The notes under the pieces were generated by a model. The model was given only the letters and a program-made list of their open reading frames with translations. It did not search any database and was not told the origin of the DNA. A DNA stretch of 46,376 bases from Bordetella parapertussis (lineage in GTDB: Bacteria > Pseudomonadota > Gammaproteobacteria > Burkholderiales > Burkholderiaceae_C). Positions 37,081-45,343 of this stretch are shown here, one piece after another. Numbering within the stretch: the first letter of the stretch is position 1; each line of letters begins with the position of its first letter. The stretch lies in contig CAMATW010000022.1 in the NCBI GenBank assembly GCA_945861305.1, positions 1-46,376 of the forward strand. The letters are read 5' to 3'. Both the position numbers and the translations under genes were made by a program.

Positions 37081-38283
37081 CTAAACCCTCTCAATGATGA
37101 CCGCAATCCCCTGCCCCACGCCAATACACATGGTGCACAGCGCATAACGCCCACCGGTGCGCTGCAGTTGGTTGGTGGCGGTGGTGACCAACCTAGCGCC
37201 TGACGCGCCCAGCGGGTGACCCAAAGCAATCGCACCGCCATTGGGGTTGACGCGAGGGTCGTCGTCTTGAAGCCCTAGCATTCGCAACACAGCCAAGCCT
37301 TGCGCCGCAAACGCTTCGTTGAGTTCAATCACATCCATTTGTGCCAGCGTCAAACCGTTCAGCGCCAGCACTTTTTCGGTGGCGGGTGCGGGGCCAATGC
37401 CCATGATGCGCGGGGGCACACCTACAGTTGCCATGCCCACCACACGGGCGCGAGGCGTTAAGCCATGTTTGGTTGCACTGGCTTCATCGGCCAACAAAAT
37501 CGCACAAGCGCCGTCGTTCACACCTGAGGCGTTGCCTGCCGTGACTGTGCCATCGGGGCGCACCACGCCTTTGAGTTTGGCCAAGGCTTCCAAGCTGGTT
37601 TCACGTGGGTGCTCATCCTTGTCCACCACCACAGCATCGCCTTTTTTCTGCGGGATGGTGACGGGCGTGATTTCTTGCGCCAAGAAACCGGCTTTTTGTG
37701 CGGCAACCGCCTTCATTTGGCTGGCCAAAGCCATGCGGTCTTGGGCTTCGCGCTCTATTTTGTAATCGGTAGCCACGTTCTCTGCGGTTTCGGGCATGGC
37801 GTCCACGCCATACATGCTTTTCATCAACGGGTTGACAAAGCGCCAGCCTATGGTGGTATCAAAAATTTGCGGGTTACGCCCGAACGCTGCCTCTGCTTTG
37901 GGCATCACAAAGGGTGCGCGGCTCATGCTTTCCACGCCACCGGCGATCATCAAACCAGCCTCACCAGCGCGAATGGCCCGCGCCGCGGTGCCCAAGGCGT
38001 CCATACCCGAACCGCATAAGCGATTGATGGTGGCGCCAGAAATCTCCAAGGGCAAGCCCGCCAACAGGCTTGCCATGTGCGCCACATTGCGGTTATCCTC
38101 CCCCGCTTGGTTCACGCAGCCATACAAAATATCGGTGACCGCTTGCCAATCCACCTTGGGGTTACGCGCCATCAAGGCCTTTAATGGCACTGCCGCCAAG
38201 TCATCGGTGCGCACACTGGACAAAGCACCACCATAGCGGCCAAAAGGGGTGCGAATCGCGTCACAAATAAAAGCGTGTTTCAT
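37081..38283 (-). CDS. pcaF: 3-oxoadipyl-CoA thiolase (acetyl-CoA acyltransferase)
   Basis: A 400-residue thiolase. The nucleophilic Cys is in INRLCGSGMDALG, the catalytic His in GHPLGASGARL, and the second Cys in CTMCIGVGQG. The YGCVNQAGEDNRNVAHMA segment is typical of PcaF/PaaJ, which cleave 3-oxoadipyl-CoA to succinyl-CoA and acetyl-CoA at the end of aromatic degradation. No other pca or paa genes are present, so the specific substrate is inferred from similarity. Confidence 0.88.
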   Translation of the reverse strand: MKHAFICDAIRTPFGRYGGALSSVRTDDLAAVPLKALMARNPKVDWQAVTDILYGCVNQAGEDNRNVAHMASLLAGLPLEISGATINRLCGSGMDALGTAARAIRAGEAGLMIAGGVESMSRAPFVMPKAEAAFGRNPQIFDTTIGWRFVNPLMKSMYGVDAMPETAENVATDYKIEREAQDRMALASQMKAVAAQKAGFLAQEITPVTIPQKKGDAVVVDKDEHPRETSLEALAKLKGVVRPDGTVTAGNASGVNDGACAILLADEASATKHGLTPRARVVGMATVGVPPRIMGIGPAPATEKVLALNGLTLAQMDVIELNEAFAAQGLAVLRMLGLQDDDPRVNPNGGAIALGHPLGASGARLVTTATNQLQRTGGRYALCTMCIGVGQGIAVIIERV

Positions 38284-38310
38284 GCAAATCTCTGGTTAAC
38301 AATACAAGCC

Positions 38311-38745
38311 ATGTTCAATCCTTCCCAAGAAGATGTCAGGCGGTTCTTCTGCCAAGTCTATGCCAAGCAACAAAGCCAGCAATTGAGTGATGCTTTGGAA
38401 ACGCTGGCCGGTTTGTGGGTTGCCGAGCACCCCGAATACGCAACACACTTAGCAGACGTCGATGTGGCGCTGGCCAAGCAGTACAAGGGTGACGATGGTA
38501 AGTCCAATCCGTTTTTGCATTTGTCCATGCATGTCTCCATCAGCGAGCAATGCTCCATCGATCAACCACGCGGCATTCGCCAGGCGGTGGAATTGCTGGC
38601 GGCCAAACGCAACAATTTGCATGACGCCCACCACGAGGTGATGGAGTGCTTGGGCACCATGCTCTGGGAGAGCCAGCGCAGCGGACGCCCACCCGATGGT
38701 CAGGCCTATATTGACGCGGTCCAGCGCCGTGCTACGGGCGATTGA
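38311..38745 (+). CDS. DUF1841 family protein
   Basis: A 144-residue soluble protein starting FNPSQEDVRRFF and containing LSMHVSISEQCSIDQPRGIR and NNLHDAHHEVMECLGTMLWE, which mark the DUF1841 family of beta- and gammaproteobacteria. The start at 38311 replaces a longer frame overlapping the divergent thiolase. The conserved His residues hint at metal binding, but no function is known. Confidence 0.9.
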   Translation: MFNPSQEDVRRFFCQVYAKQQSQQLSDALETLAGLWVAEHPEYATHLADVDVALAKQYKGDDGKSNPFLHLSMHVSISEQCSIDQPRGIRQAVELLAAKRNNLHDAHHEVMECLGTMLWESQRSGRPPDGQAYIDAVQRRATGD

Positions 38746-38752
38746 CAGGCAC

Positions 38753-38775
38753 AAAAAAGCCCACGTGAGTGGGCT
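38753..38775 (-). terminator. Rho-independent terminator of the cytochrome c gene
   Basis: AGCCCAC-GTGA-GTGGGCT, a seven-pair stem, preceded on plus by six A residues. On minus it reads as a stem followed by a T-tract, 21 bases after the cytochrome c4 stop. It lies 7 bases after the convergent DUF1841 stop. Confidence 0.88.
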
Positions 38776-38796
38776 GTTCTGTGAAGCATGGAAATT

Positions 38797-39459
38797 TCAG
38801 CGGAACTTAGACTGTGGAACCGTCTTTAGCTCACCCTGCTGGCTGCTGACGTAAGCGGCCAATTCTTTCAGTTCAGCCAAGGTGAATTGTTTGGCAATGC
38901 CGCCCATCACGCCATTGGCGCGACCCCAAGTGGCTTGGCCGTCTTGTTTGTAGGATTTGAGCGCAACGTAAAGGTAATCTTTGTGTTGGCCTGCAATCTT
39001 GGGGTATCCAGGCACCATGGGTTTATTCAAATTCGCACCGTGGCAAGAAGTGCAAGCACCTTTGGCCACCAAGGCAGCCGTTGAGCCCGAAGGCTCGGAT
39101 GCTTTCTCTGGCAAAGTGACGGAAGCGTCTTTGCCATGGACTTCGTAATAAGCGGCAATGTCAGCCATGTCTTTGGCAGTCAAAGAAGCAGCAATGCTGC
39201 GCATGGTGGGGTGCTTGCGATCGCCTTTTTGGTAAGCCGTCAAGGCCGACACAATGTAAGCAGCGCTTTGTCCAGAAATCATGGGGACTTTATAGACCTC
39301 GGGGAAAGAGGCTTGGTAACCTTTGATGCCATGACAGCCAATACACATGGCAATTTTGGTTGCACCGACTTTGGCGTCCCCTGCTGCGTCTTGGGCATAA
39401 ACCACTGAGGTCGCCGAGGCGACAAAAACCATGAAAACCGATGTTAAGAACTTGGTCAT
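38797..39459 (-). CDS. Diheme cytochrome c4-like protein
   Basis: A 220-residue periplasmic cytochrome with a signal peptide (FLTSVFMVFVASATSVVYAQ) and two class I heme domains, CIGCH and CTSCH, with candidate axial Met in HPTMRSIAA and GVMGGIAKQ. Cytochromes c4 donate electrons to terminal oxidases, so it may feed the caa3 enzyme encoded at 30716-33538. The start MTKFLTS at 39459 precedes the signal peptide directly. A perfect TATAAT lies at 39494-39499 on minus, 34 bases before the ATG, without a clear -35. Confidence 0.93.
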   Translation of the reverse strand: MTKFLTSVFMVFVASATSVVYAQDAAGDAKVGATKIAMCIGCHGIKGYQASFPEVYKVPMISGQSAAYIVSALTAYQKGDRKHPTMRSIAASLTAKDMADIAAYYEVHGKDASVTLPEKASEPSGSTAALVAKGACTSCHGANLNKPMVPGYPKIAGQHKDYLYVALKSYKQDGQATWGRANGVMGGIAKQFTLAELKELAAYVSSQQGELKTVPQSKFR

Positions 39460-39548
39460 TTTAGACAGACAATCATGAAAAGAAACTCTGAATATTATAT
39501 CGACGCAGTTTGTAAGCTCCATGTCGGAAACATAAAAGGTATTGACCC

Positions 39549-40403
39549 ATGAAATTTGCAGGAACCGATAACTACGTTGCCACCCAAGACCTGATGCTGG
39601 CAGTGAATGCGGCCATCACGCTGAAACGTCCTTTGTTGGTCAAAGGCGAGCCAGGCACAGGCAAAACCATGTTGGCTGAAGAAGTGGCGCAGTCTTTGGG
39701 TATGCCTTTGCTGCAGTGGCATGTGAAGTCCACCACCAAGGCTCAGCAAGGACTCTACGAGTACGACGCGGTGAGTCGTCTGCGCGACAGCCAAATGTCA
39801 GACCTGGACGGCGGCGAGCGGGTGAAAAATATCGAGAACTACATCGTCAAAGGCGTGTTGTGGCAAGCCTTTACCGCCACCGAACCGGTAGCGTTGCTGA
39901 TTGATGAGATCGACAAGGCTGACATTGAATTTCCCAACGATTTGCTGCGCGAACTCGACCGCATGGAGTTTTATTGCTACGAGACCCGAGAACTCATCAA
40001 GGCTGAAACTCGCCCACTGGTGTTCATCACTTCCAACAACGAGAAAGAACTGCCCGATGCGTTTTTGCGCCGCTGCTTCTTCCACTACATCAAGTTTCCC
40101 GAAGCCGACACCATGCGGCAAATCATTGATGTGCACTTTCCCAATCTGAAAAAAGAACTGCTTGCTGCCGCTCTGAAAACCTTTTACGACGTGCGTGGCT
40201 TGCCTGGCCTGAAGAAAAAGCCCTCCACTTCCGAACTGTTGGATTGGCTCAAACTCTTGGTGGCCGAAGATATTCCCTTGGCAGCGCTGCAAACCCAAGA
40301 CGACAAAGTGGCCGTGCCGCCCTTGGTGGGCGCATTGCTGAAAAACGAGCAAGACGTCACCTTGTTTGAAAAACTGGTGTTCATGCAAAGCCGTAACCGC
40401 TAA
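39549..40403 (+). CDS. MoxR-family AAA+ ATPase
   Basis: A 284-residue AAA+ ATPase. Walker A is GEPGTGKTML, Walker B is ALLIDEIDKAD, and sensor 1 to arginine finger is FITSNNEKELPDAFLRRCFFHY. MoxR ATPases work with VWA proteins as chaperones that activate or insert metals into partner enzymes. The VWA gene follows after 8 bases. Which enzyme is matured here is not known. Confidence 0.94.
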   Translation: MKFAGTDNYVATQDLMLAVNAAITLKRPLLVKGEPGTGKTMLAEEVAQSLGMPLLQWHVKSTTKAQQGLYEYDAVSRLRDSQMSDLDGGERVKNIENYIVKGVLWQAFTATEPVALLIDEIDKADIEFPNDLLRELDRMEFYCYETRELIKAETRPLVFITSNNEKELPDAFLRRCFFHYIKFPEADTMRQIIDVHFPNLKKELLAAALKTFYDVRGLPGLKKKPSTSELLDWLKLLVAEDIPLAALQTQDDKVAVPPLVGALLKNEQDVTLFEKLVFMQSRNR

Positions 40404-40411
40404 ATCCCATC

Positions 40412-41596
40412 ATGCTGATCGACTTCTTTTACACCTTGCGCTCGGCCAAACTGCCGGTGTCGGTCAAGGAATACCTCACCCTTTTGGAAGCGCTGCAGGC
40501 CAATGTGGTCGGCCCCAACAGCGACGCCAGCAGCATGGATGATTTTTACCATCTCAGTCGCATGATTTTGGTGAAGGACGAAAAGCATTTCGATAAGTTC
40601 GATAAAGCCTTTGGCGCCTATTTCAAAGGCGTGGAAATGCTGACTGACTTCACTGCCGACGTGCCGCTGGAGTGGCTTAAGAAGACCCTTGAAAACGAAC
40701 TCACACCCGAACAAAAAGCCGCCATCGAAAAAATGGGCTGGGACGAGTTGATGGAAACCTTGAAGAAGCGCTTGGAAGAACAAAAAGAGCGCCACCAAGG
40801 CGGCAACAAATGGATTGGCACTGGCGGCACCTCACCTTTTGGCAACAGCGGCTACAACCCGCAAGGCATTCGAATTGGCGGCAAGGGTGCCAACAAAAGC
40901 GCCATCAAAGTATGGGAACAACGTGCCTACCAAGACTATGACGACGCCGTTGAATTGGGTACGCGCAACATCAAAGTGGCACTGCGCCGCTTGCGCCGCT
41001 TTGCCCGTGAAGGCGCGGAAGACGAATTCGATTTGGACAACACCATCCGCAGCACGGCGGCCAATGCGGGTTACCTTGATATCAAGATGCGGCCCGAGCG
41101 CCACAACCATGTGAAACTGCTGTTGCTGATGGACGTGGGCGGCACCATGGACGAGCATGTGGCGCGGGTGGAAGAATTGTTCTCAGCGGTGAAAGGCGAA
41201 TTTAAACATCTGGAGTTTTTCTATTTTCACAACTGCGTGTACGACTTTTTGTGGAAAAACAACCGCCGTCGCTTTGCCGAAAAATTCGACACCTGGGATG
41301 TGATTCGCAAGTACAACAAAGACCATAAGCTAATCTTCGTGGGCGACGCCACCATGAGCCCTTATGAAATTTTGCAACCCGGCGGCAGCGTGGAATACAA
41401 CAACGAAGAAGCCGGCGCTGAATGGCTGCAACGCTTAACCCACGCCTACCCCAAATTCGCTTGGATCAACCCTGAACCTTTGGGCGTGTGGCAATACCGC
41501 CAAAGCATCAGCATCATCCAACAGATGGTCAGCAACCGCATGTTTCCGCTGACACTCAAGGGCTTGGAAGATGCCATGCGTATGTTGAGTAAATAA
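40412..41596 (+). CDS. CoxE-like VWA domain protein, partner of MoxR
   Basis: A 394-residue protein of the CoxE/VWA type. The N-terminal half is charged and helical; the VWA domain starts near residue 230. Its MIDAS site reads DVGGT (in LLLMDVGGTMDEH) rather than DxSxS, and a later acidic position is in FVGDATMS. Metal binding may persist, because Thr can act in place of the second Ser. It forms an operon with the MoxR ATPase and, 2 bases downstream, the PhoX-family gene. Confidence 0.92.
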   Translation: MLIDFFYTLRSAKLPVSVKEYLTLLEALQANVVGPNSDASSMDDFYHLSRMILVKDEKHFDKFDKAFGAYFKGVEMLTDFTADVPLEWLKKTLENELTPEQKAAIEKMGWDELMETLKKRLEEQKERHQGGNKWIGTGGTSPFGNSGYNPQGIRIGGKGANKSAIKVWEQRAYQDYDDAVELGTRNIKVALRRLRRFAREGAEDEFDLDNTIRSTAANAGYLDIKMRPERHNHVKLLLLMDVGGTMDEHVARVEELFSAVKGEFKHLEFFYFHNCVYDFLWKNNRRRFAEKFDTWDVIRKYNKDHKLIFVGDATMSPYEILQPGGSVEYNNEEAGAEWLQRLTHAYPKFAWINPEPLGVWQYRQSISIIQQMVSNRMFPLTLKGLEDAMRMLSK

Positions 41597-41598
41597 CC

Positions 41599-43653
41599 AT
41601 GAAAACCCACTACCCCCGCAGAAATTTTCTCCAATGGTTAGGCGCCAGCCCAGTGTTGCTTGCAGGTGGATCTTGGTTTGCCTTGCCCGCCAATGCGGCG
41701 CAAGAAAAGCCCTACGCCACAGCGGTCAAGTTCAATGCGTCAAGCAACCCCAGCACTGTGGCGCAACGGGCCATTGTGTTTACCGATGCCTCAATCGACA
41801 TCACTTACAGCGACAGCACGGTTAAAACGGCTCAAGCCTTGGCGTTTGTGGAACTGTTTCGCACCGGCCAGACCTTGACCAAACCACCTGCAGCCGGTGG
41901 CGGCAGCATCCTTGCTGCAGGCTATACACGCCCTGACGGACTGACACCCATCTTGGACACCGATGGCAAGCAAATGTTTTCCGACTGTGTCGATGGTCAG
42001 TCCTTGATCAAACTCGCCAGCCCCTCCGTGCCTGGCGTAGACGGCAACACCTTGTTTTTGGTCACGCAATTCGAGTACAAATCGGTGAACCTAGCAGGGG
42101 CTTTGATTTACGGGACTTTGCCCTGTCCCATGACCATCTCTACCCTGGAACAAAACACCCAGACCGGCGCGTTGAGCGTGAAATACCACTATCAGGTACC
42201 TACCGCCGGTGTTCACGGTTTGTGGACAACATGCGCGGGCAGTTTGTCACCTTGGAACACGCATATTTCCAGTGAGGAGTACGAACCCGATGCATGGTTG
42301 GTCATGATGCGAAAGGCCAAGGGTTCTGCCCTGACCGCGGCTGAACTCACAGGTTGGAGAGCGTCGCATATGTCGTCGGCAAACACCAGTTTGTCTAAGT
42401 TCTTTCAATTCAGCCGCAATACCTTGGATGCGCCGACCACACCCGAAGCCAACACCACCGCCAATCCTTATCACTATGGTCATGTGCCTGAAGTCACGGT
42501 CAATCCTGACGGCACAGGCAGCATCCAAAAACACTATTGCTTGGGCAGAATTTCGCGTGAATTGGTGCAGGTCATGCCCGACCAGCAAACCGTGTTGATG
42601 GGCGACGACTACACCGGCGGTGCGCTGTTCATGTTCATCGCCGACAAAGCCGCCGATTTGTCGACTGGTACCTTGTATGGCGCCAAGATGACGCAAACCA
42701 GTGCGAACGATGGTGGAACCTTCAAGTTGCGTTGGATCAAACTGGGCAGCGCCAGCAGCAAAGACATCAAAGCCTTGGCGGATTCACTCTCCCCCAAAGA
42801 CATCTTGGATGTGCGTTTCACCGACCCGGGCGACAAGACCTATACCCAAATGGCTTTGGATGGCTGGGGTTACCACTGGGTGAAAGTCTTGCCACAGCAA
42901 GCCAAGGCCGCCGCATTTTTGGAAACCCATCGCTATGCAGCCATTGCAGGTGTGACCATGGAGCTCACCAAGCTCGAAGGGGTGACGGTCAACGCCAAAG
43001 ACAAGGTCGCTTATTTTGCGGTTTCTCGTATTGAAACCACCATGTTGGCAGGCCCCGAACAACCCGCAACCACCCGTCCTGATGTGGACGACATTCAATT
43101 AGCCGCACTGCGACCCGGGGCGGTTTACGCCGCTCAGTTAAGCGCTGGTCAAACTGACAGCACCGGTGCAGCCATCGCTAGCGCTTGGGTGCCCACAGAT
43201 TTCTATGTCCCCAAAGGTCTGTTGGGAGAAAACATCGCCACAGATGCAGATGGCAACAATGCCAACATCTTGAAAATTTCTCAGCCAGACAATGTGAAAT
43301 TTTCAGAAACCATGCGAACCTTGTTTGTGGGGGAGGATGGCTCCGGACACTTGAACAACTATGTCTGGGCCTACAACGTGGACACGCAGCAACTCACCAA
43401 ACTGTTGTCAACACCTGCTGGGGCAGAGTGCACAGGTTTGCAAGCCGTGGACAACCTGAATGGCTTTGCTTATGTGATGTCGGCTTTTCAGCACGCTGGC
43501 GACTGGTCTTACAACGCCACTACAGGGACGGGCACCCTCAATGGCAAAACCGTGCCTGCTGAACTCATGTCAGCCATTAGCAGTAACTGGGGCGGCATCA
43601 ACCAACAATCAGCTGTGGGCTATATCAGTGGCTTGCCAGCGGTACGCACTTAA
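41599..43653 (+). CDS. PhoX-family (DUF839) Tat-exported protein
   Basis: A 684-residue protein with a twin-arginine signal (PRRNFLQWLGASPVLLAGG, cleavage after PANAA) and a beta-propeller PhoX/DUF839 body. It includes LGRISRELVQVMPDQQTVLMGDDYTGGALFMFIADK-type strands and, near the end, KISQPDNVKFSETMRTLFVGEDG. PhoX enzymes are calcium/iron alkaline phosphatases assembled before Tat export. Being third in a MoxR-VWA operon fits a need for assisted metallation. Phosphatase activity is inferred. No Pho box was seen before 39549. Confidence 0.85.
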   Translation: MKTHYPRRNFLQWLGASPVLLAGGSWFALPANAAQEKPYATAVKFNASSNPSTVAQRAIVFTDASIDITYSDSTVKTAQALAFVELFRTGQTLTKPPAAGGGSILAAGYTRPDGLTPILDTDGKQMFSDCVDGQSLIKLASPSVPGVDGNTLFLVTQFEYKSVNLAGALIYGTLPCPMTISTLEQNTQTGALSVKYHYQVPTAGVHGLWTTCAGSLSPWNTHISSEEYEPDAWLVMMRKAKGSALTAAELTGWRASHMSSANTSLSKFFQFSRNTLDAPTTPEANTTANPYHYGHVPEVTVNPDGTGSIQKHYCLGRISRELVQVMPDQQTVLMGDDYTGGALFMFIADKAADLSTGTLYGAKMTQTSANDGGTFKLRWIKLGSASSKDIKALADSLSPKDILDVRFTDPGDKTYTQMALDGWGYHWVKVLPQQAKAAAFLETHRYAAIAGVTMELTKLEGVTVNAKDKVAYFAVSRIETTMLAGPEQPATTRPDVDDIQLAALRPGAVYAAQLSAGQTDSTGAAIASAWVPTDFYVPKGLLGENIATDADGNNANILKISQPDNVKFSETMRTLFVGEDGSGHLNNYVWAYNVDTQQLTKLLSTPAGAECTGLQAVDNLNGFAYVMSAFQHAGDWSYNATTGTGTLNGKTVPAELMSAISSNWGGINQQSAVGYISGLPAVRT

Positions 43654-43677
43654 CTCGACCTTAAACTAGCTCCCGCT

Positions 43678-43752
43678 GCCACCGTAGTTCAATGGATAGA
43701 ACTCTCCCCTCCTAAGGGAGTGATACAGGTTCGATTCCTGTCGGGGGCACCA
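43678..43752 (+). tRNA. tRNA-Arg (CCU)
   Basis: A 75-nt cloverleaf with encoded CCA. The D-stem is GTTC/GAAC, the anticodon stem CTCCC/GGGAG with loop CTCCTAA (anticodon CCU), and the T-arm ACAGG-TTCGATT-CCTGT. The acceptor GCCACCG opposite CGGGGGC leaves an A4-G69 mismatch; all other pairs are intact. It is probably functional. It borders the accessory region on its left, a place where integrative elements often sit. Confidence 0.9.
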
Positions 43753-44066
43753 CCTGCTAGTTTCAAGCAGTCTCAAAAAGTAGCAACAAAGGTGCAGCGC
43801 TCGGTCCGCCGCTTTGCGACCTTGCAGATTAGAGCTGAAATCTTGCGGACCACTTCGAGTTTTTGGTCTTCAACGTCGTGGGTGGAAGACCTGGAACTTT
43901 CAGCATCTTTCAACATGCACTCCTTCAAGGTGCCCTTCATTCAGGAGCCCAAGCAGATCGGTGAAGGTGTCCGACTTTTCGTCCAAGTTTCGACACCGAA
44001 CTAGCTGGGGTAAAAACTATTTATGCGGTGCGCCGCTACTCGGGCAACGTCAATCCCCTTAGAACG
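43753..44066. other. Gap after tRNA-Arg, no convincing gene
   Basis: About 310 bases without a supported gene. A minus frame at 43773-43940 would give 55 residues, starting MKGTLKECMLKDAESS and ending in a basic tail (KVAKRRTERCTFVATF). An in-frame stop just before its ATG suggests a decayed or chance frame. An inverted copy of the core of repeat R1 (GGTGCGCCGCT at 44027-44037) can pair with 44072-44082, forming an 11-pair stem with a 34-nt loop. Confidence 0.4.
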
Positions 44067-44098
44067 GGCTAAGCGGCGCACCATACGGATACTGGGTA
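44067..44098 (+). repeat. Repeat R1, copy a (downstream flank of higBA)
   Basis: A 32-base sequence beginning GGCTAAGCGGCGCACC and ending ACTGGGTA. It recurs with a single T/C difference at 44965-44996. This copy ends 4 bases from the higA stop codon. Confidence 0.95.
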
Positions 44099-44102
44099 GA
44101 AG

Positions 44103-44516
44103 TTACAAGAACGTTGCGGTGGAAACCCCGAAACGCTCACTAAGTGCCCGCACTTGCCTAACGTTGAGTTCACGCTTACCAGTCAAAATTTCAGAAACCA
44201 CGCCTTGGCTACCAATCTCTTTCAGGTCTCCTTGTTTCAGGCCATGTTGTTCCATCAGAAATTTAAGCGCCTCAATACCAGTGGTTTCAGGCACAGGACA
44301 CTGCTCTGTCTCGTAGTCTTCAATGAGGTCGCCAACGATGTCCACAAGCCCCATGATGGGATGACGCTCATCACCTCCCGCCTCATCTAAAAGGCTCTCG
44401 AGCATCTGCGCCATCCGTGTGTAGTGAGCCTCATCTCGGATGGGAGAAATGTCTGTGGCAGCACGAAACTGCTCCCAAGCTGGAAGAAGTTTCTGTATGT
44501 CGATAATTGCGTTCAT
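44103..44516 (-). CDS. higA: HigA-type antitoxin (XRE family)
   Basis: A 137-residue antitoxin. The N-terminal 80 residues are helical and acidic and likely bind the toxin. The C-terminal part is an XRE helix-turn-helix: LMEQHGLKQGDLKEIGSQGVVSEILTGKRELNVRQVRALSERFGV. It overlaps the toxin gene by ATGA and is translated second, the typical higBA order. It should neutralise HigB and, with it, repress the promoter through the palindrome at 44810-44828. Confidence 0.92.
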   Translation of the reverse strand: MNAIIDIQKLLPAWEQFRAATDISPIRDEAHYTRMAQMLESLLDEAGGDERHPIMGLVDIVGDLIEDYETEQCPVPETTGIEALKFLMEQHGLKQGDLKEIGSQGVVSEILTGKRELNVRQVRALSERFGVSTATFL

Positions 44517-44800
44517 AGCTTCCTTGCTCCTTTGTCGTATTCTTGGTGCGTTAACACCGCCTTGATATACAAGATTTGCTTTTCGAAACGAATGTAGGCA
44601 ATTAGCCGATACTTATTGCCGCCAATATCAAACACCACTAGATCGCCGACTCGGTCCACAGCGTTGAACAATGCTGTCAGTTCACTCCAATTTACAAACC
44701 GGTTCTTCTCAATCACGCGCCTCCAACCCTTTAAGGGCGCATCGGCTTGAGGGTGCACGACTGAAAACGCCCTCAGTGCACTGTTGCTGATGATTTTCAT
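44513..44800 (-). CDS. higB: HigB-type toxin, mRNA interferase
   Basis: A 95-residue toxin of the HigB family (RelE-like fold), which cleaves mRNA on the ribosome. Family features are MKIISNSALRAFSVVHPQAD, the RFVNWSELTALFN segment, VFDIGGNKYRLIAYIRFEKQ and IKAVLTHQEYDK near the C-terminus. The start at 44800 is chosen because family members begin MxIIS and because the operator lies just upstream; the frame is open for 11 more codons. It is cotranscribed with higA. Confidence 0.92.
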   Translation of the reverse strand: MKIISNSALRAFSVVHPQADAPLKGWRRVIEKNRFVNWSELTALFNAVDRVGDLVVFDIGGNKYRLIAYIRFEKQILYIKAVLTHQEYDKGARKL

Positions 44801-44809
44801 TTTGTCAGT

Positions 44810-44828
44810 ATATCTCAAACCGAGATAT
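44810..44828 (-). promoter_or_regulatory. Predicted HigA operator
   Basis: A perfect inverted repeat ATATCTC-AAACC-GAGATAT, 9 bases upstream of the higB start. On minus the proximal arm runs into TATACT, a -10 candidate, so binding would block transcription. Symmetric sites at the promoter are typical of autoregulated type II modules; HigA binding is inferred. Confidence 0.7.
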
Positions 44829-44870
44829 TTCATGGACCTATCTGCTCAAACCTATTTCAACTGGGCTTAC

Positions 44871-44904
44871 CGACACCATCGGCACAAACATCCCGCCCAA
44901 AGCT
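44871..44904 (+). repeat. Repeat R2, copy a (upstream flank of higBA)
   Basis: A 34-base sequence beginning CGACACCATCGGCAC and ending CCGCCCAAAGCT, identical to 45719-45752. Weaker similarity (GGGCT then three bases) extends to its left in both copies. It lies 70 bases upstream of the higB start. Confidence 0.95.
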
Positions 44905-44964
44905 GTATTGACCGAATTGGTTGCGTCTAGCAGTGTGTCGTGGCTCACTTGCCCACCAAGTGCT
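44905..44964. other. Spacer between R2a and R1b
   Basis: Sixty bases joining the two toxin-antitoxin units. It contains a small hairpin, CACTTG-CCCAC-CAAGTG, at 44946-44962. No gene is present. Confidence 0.5.
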
Positions 44965-44996
44965 GGCTAAGCGGCGCACCATACGGACACTGGGTA
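44965..44996 (+). repeat. Repeat R1, copy b (downstream flank of second TA module)
   Basis: A near-identical copy of the 32-base R1 at 44067-44098 (one substitution), 898 bases further on. It ends 20 bases before the stop codon of the second toxin gene, reproducing the arrangement seen behind higA. Confidence 0.95.
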
Positions 44997-45016
44997 AAGA
45001 CAGCAGCTTCTTTGGG

Positions 45017-45343
45017 TTACTTTTTGCCGTACGTACTATCGTGATCTGGCGCCACTGTGAGAAGACGCATGTATGGTCCATCTCTGTAAGCCGTTGCTCT
45101 TCGAGACTGAGTAATTCGAAATGAATAAATAGCGTCAATATCTTGTGGGGGGCGTACGCTTACGATTTTTTCCCACTTCAAACCGTTGTCCCGATATACC
45201 TGCGCCCAATTGAGTTGGCGAATTTTCTCCAGCGTATCCAGTGCAGCAAGCCTTTCAGGTTTTTGCAATCCGAACAGATTCTCCTGAAATGTGGGGTTAT
45301 TTAGATCAAGTAATACATTGTCAATTGACTCACTTGATGCCAT
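45017..45343 (-). CDS. Putative type II toxin (RelE/ParE-like)
   Basis: A 108-residue protein. The C-terminal half, YSFRITQSRRATAYRDGPYM followed by RLLTVAPDHDSTYGKK, has the look of RelE/ParE-superfamily toxins: a basic strand, RxxAYR, then a short final strand with a DHD motif. The N-terminal half, NPTFQENLFGLQKPERLAALDTLEKIRQLNWAQVYRDNGLKWEKI, would form the helical hairpin. It overlaps the upstream AbrB-like gene by 14 bases. Toxicity is inferred from fold and pairing. Confidence 0.7.
   Translation of the reverse strand: MASSESIDNVLLDLNNPTFQENLFGLQKPERLAALDTLEKIRQLNWAQVYRDNGLKWEKIVSVRPPQDIDAIYSFRITQSRRATAYRDGPYMRLLTVAPDHDSTYGKK

Noticed and set aside
43720..44004. Plus frame of 94 residues after tRNA-Arg
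   Set aside because: Begins inside the tRNA and has no plausible domain or ribosome binding site.
44857..45138. Minus frame of 93 residues spanning R2a and R1b
   Set aside because: Overlaps the 3' end of the second toxin gene in another frame and consists mostly of the inter-module spacer.
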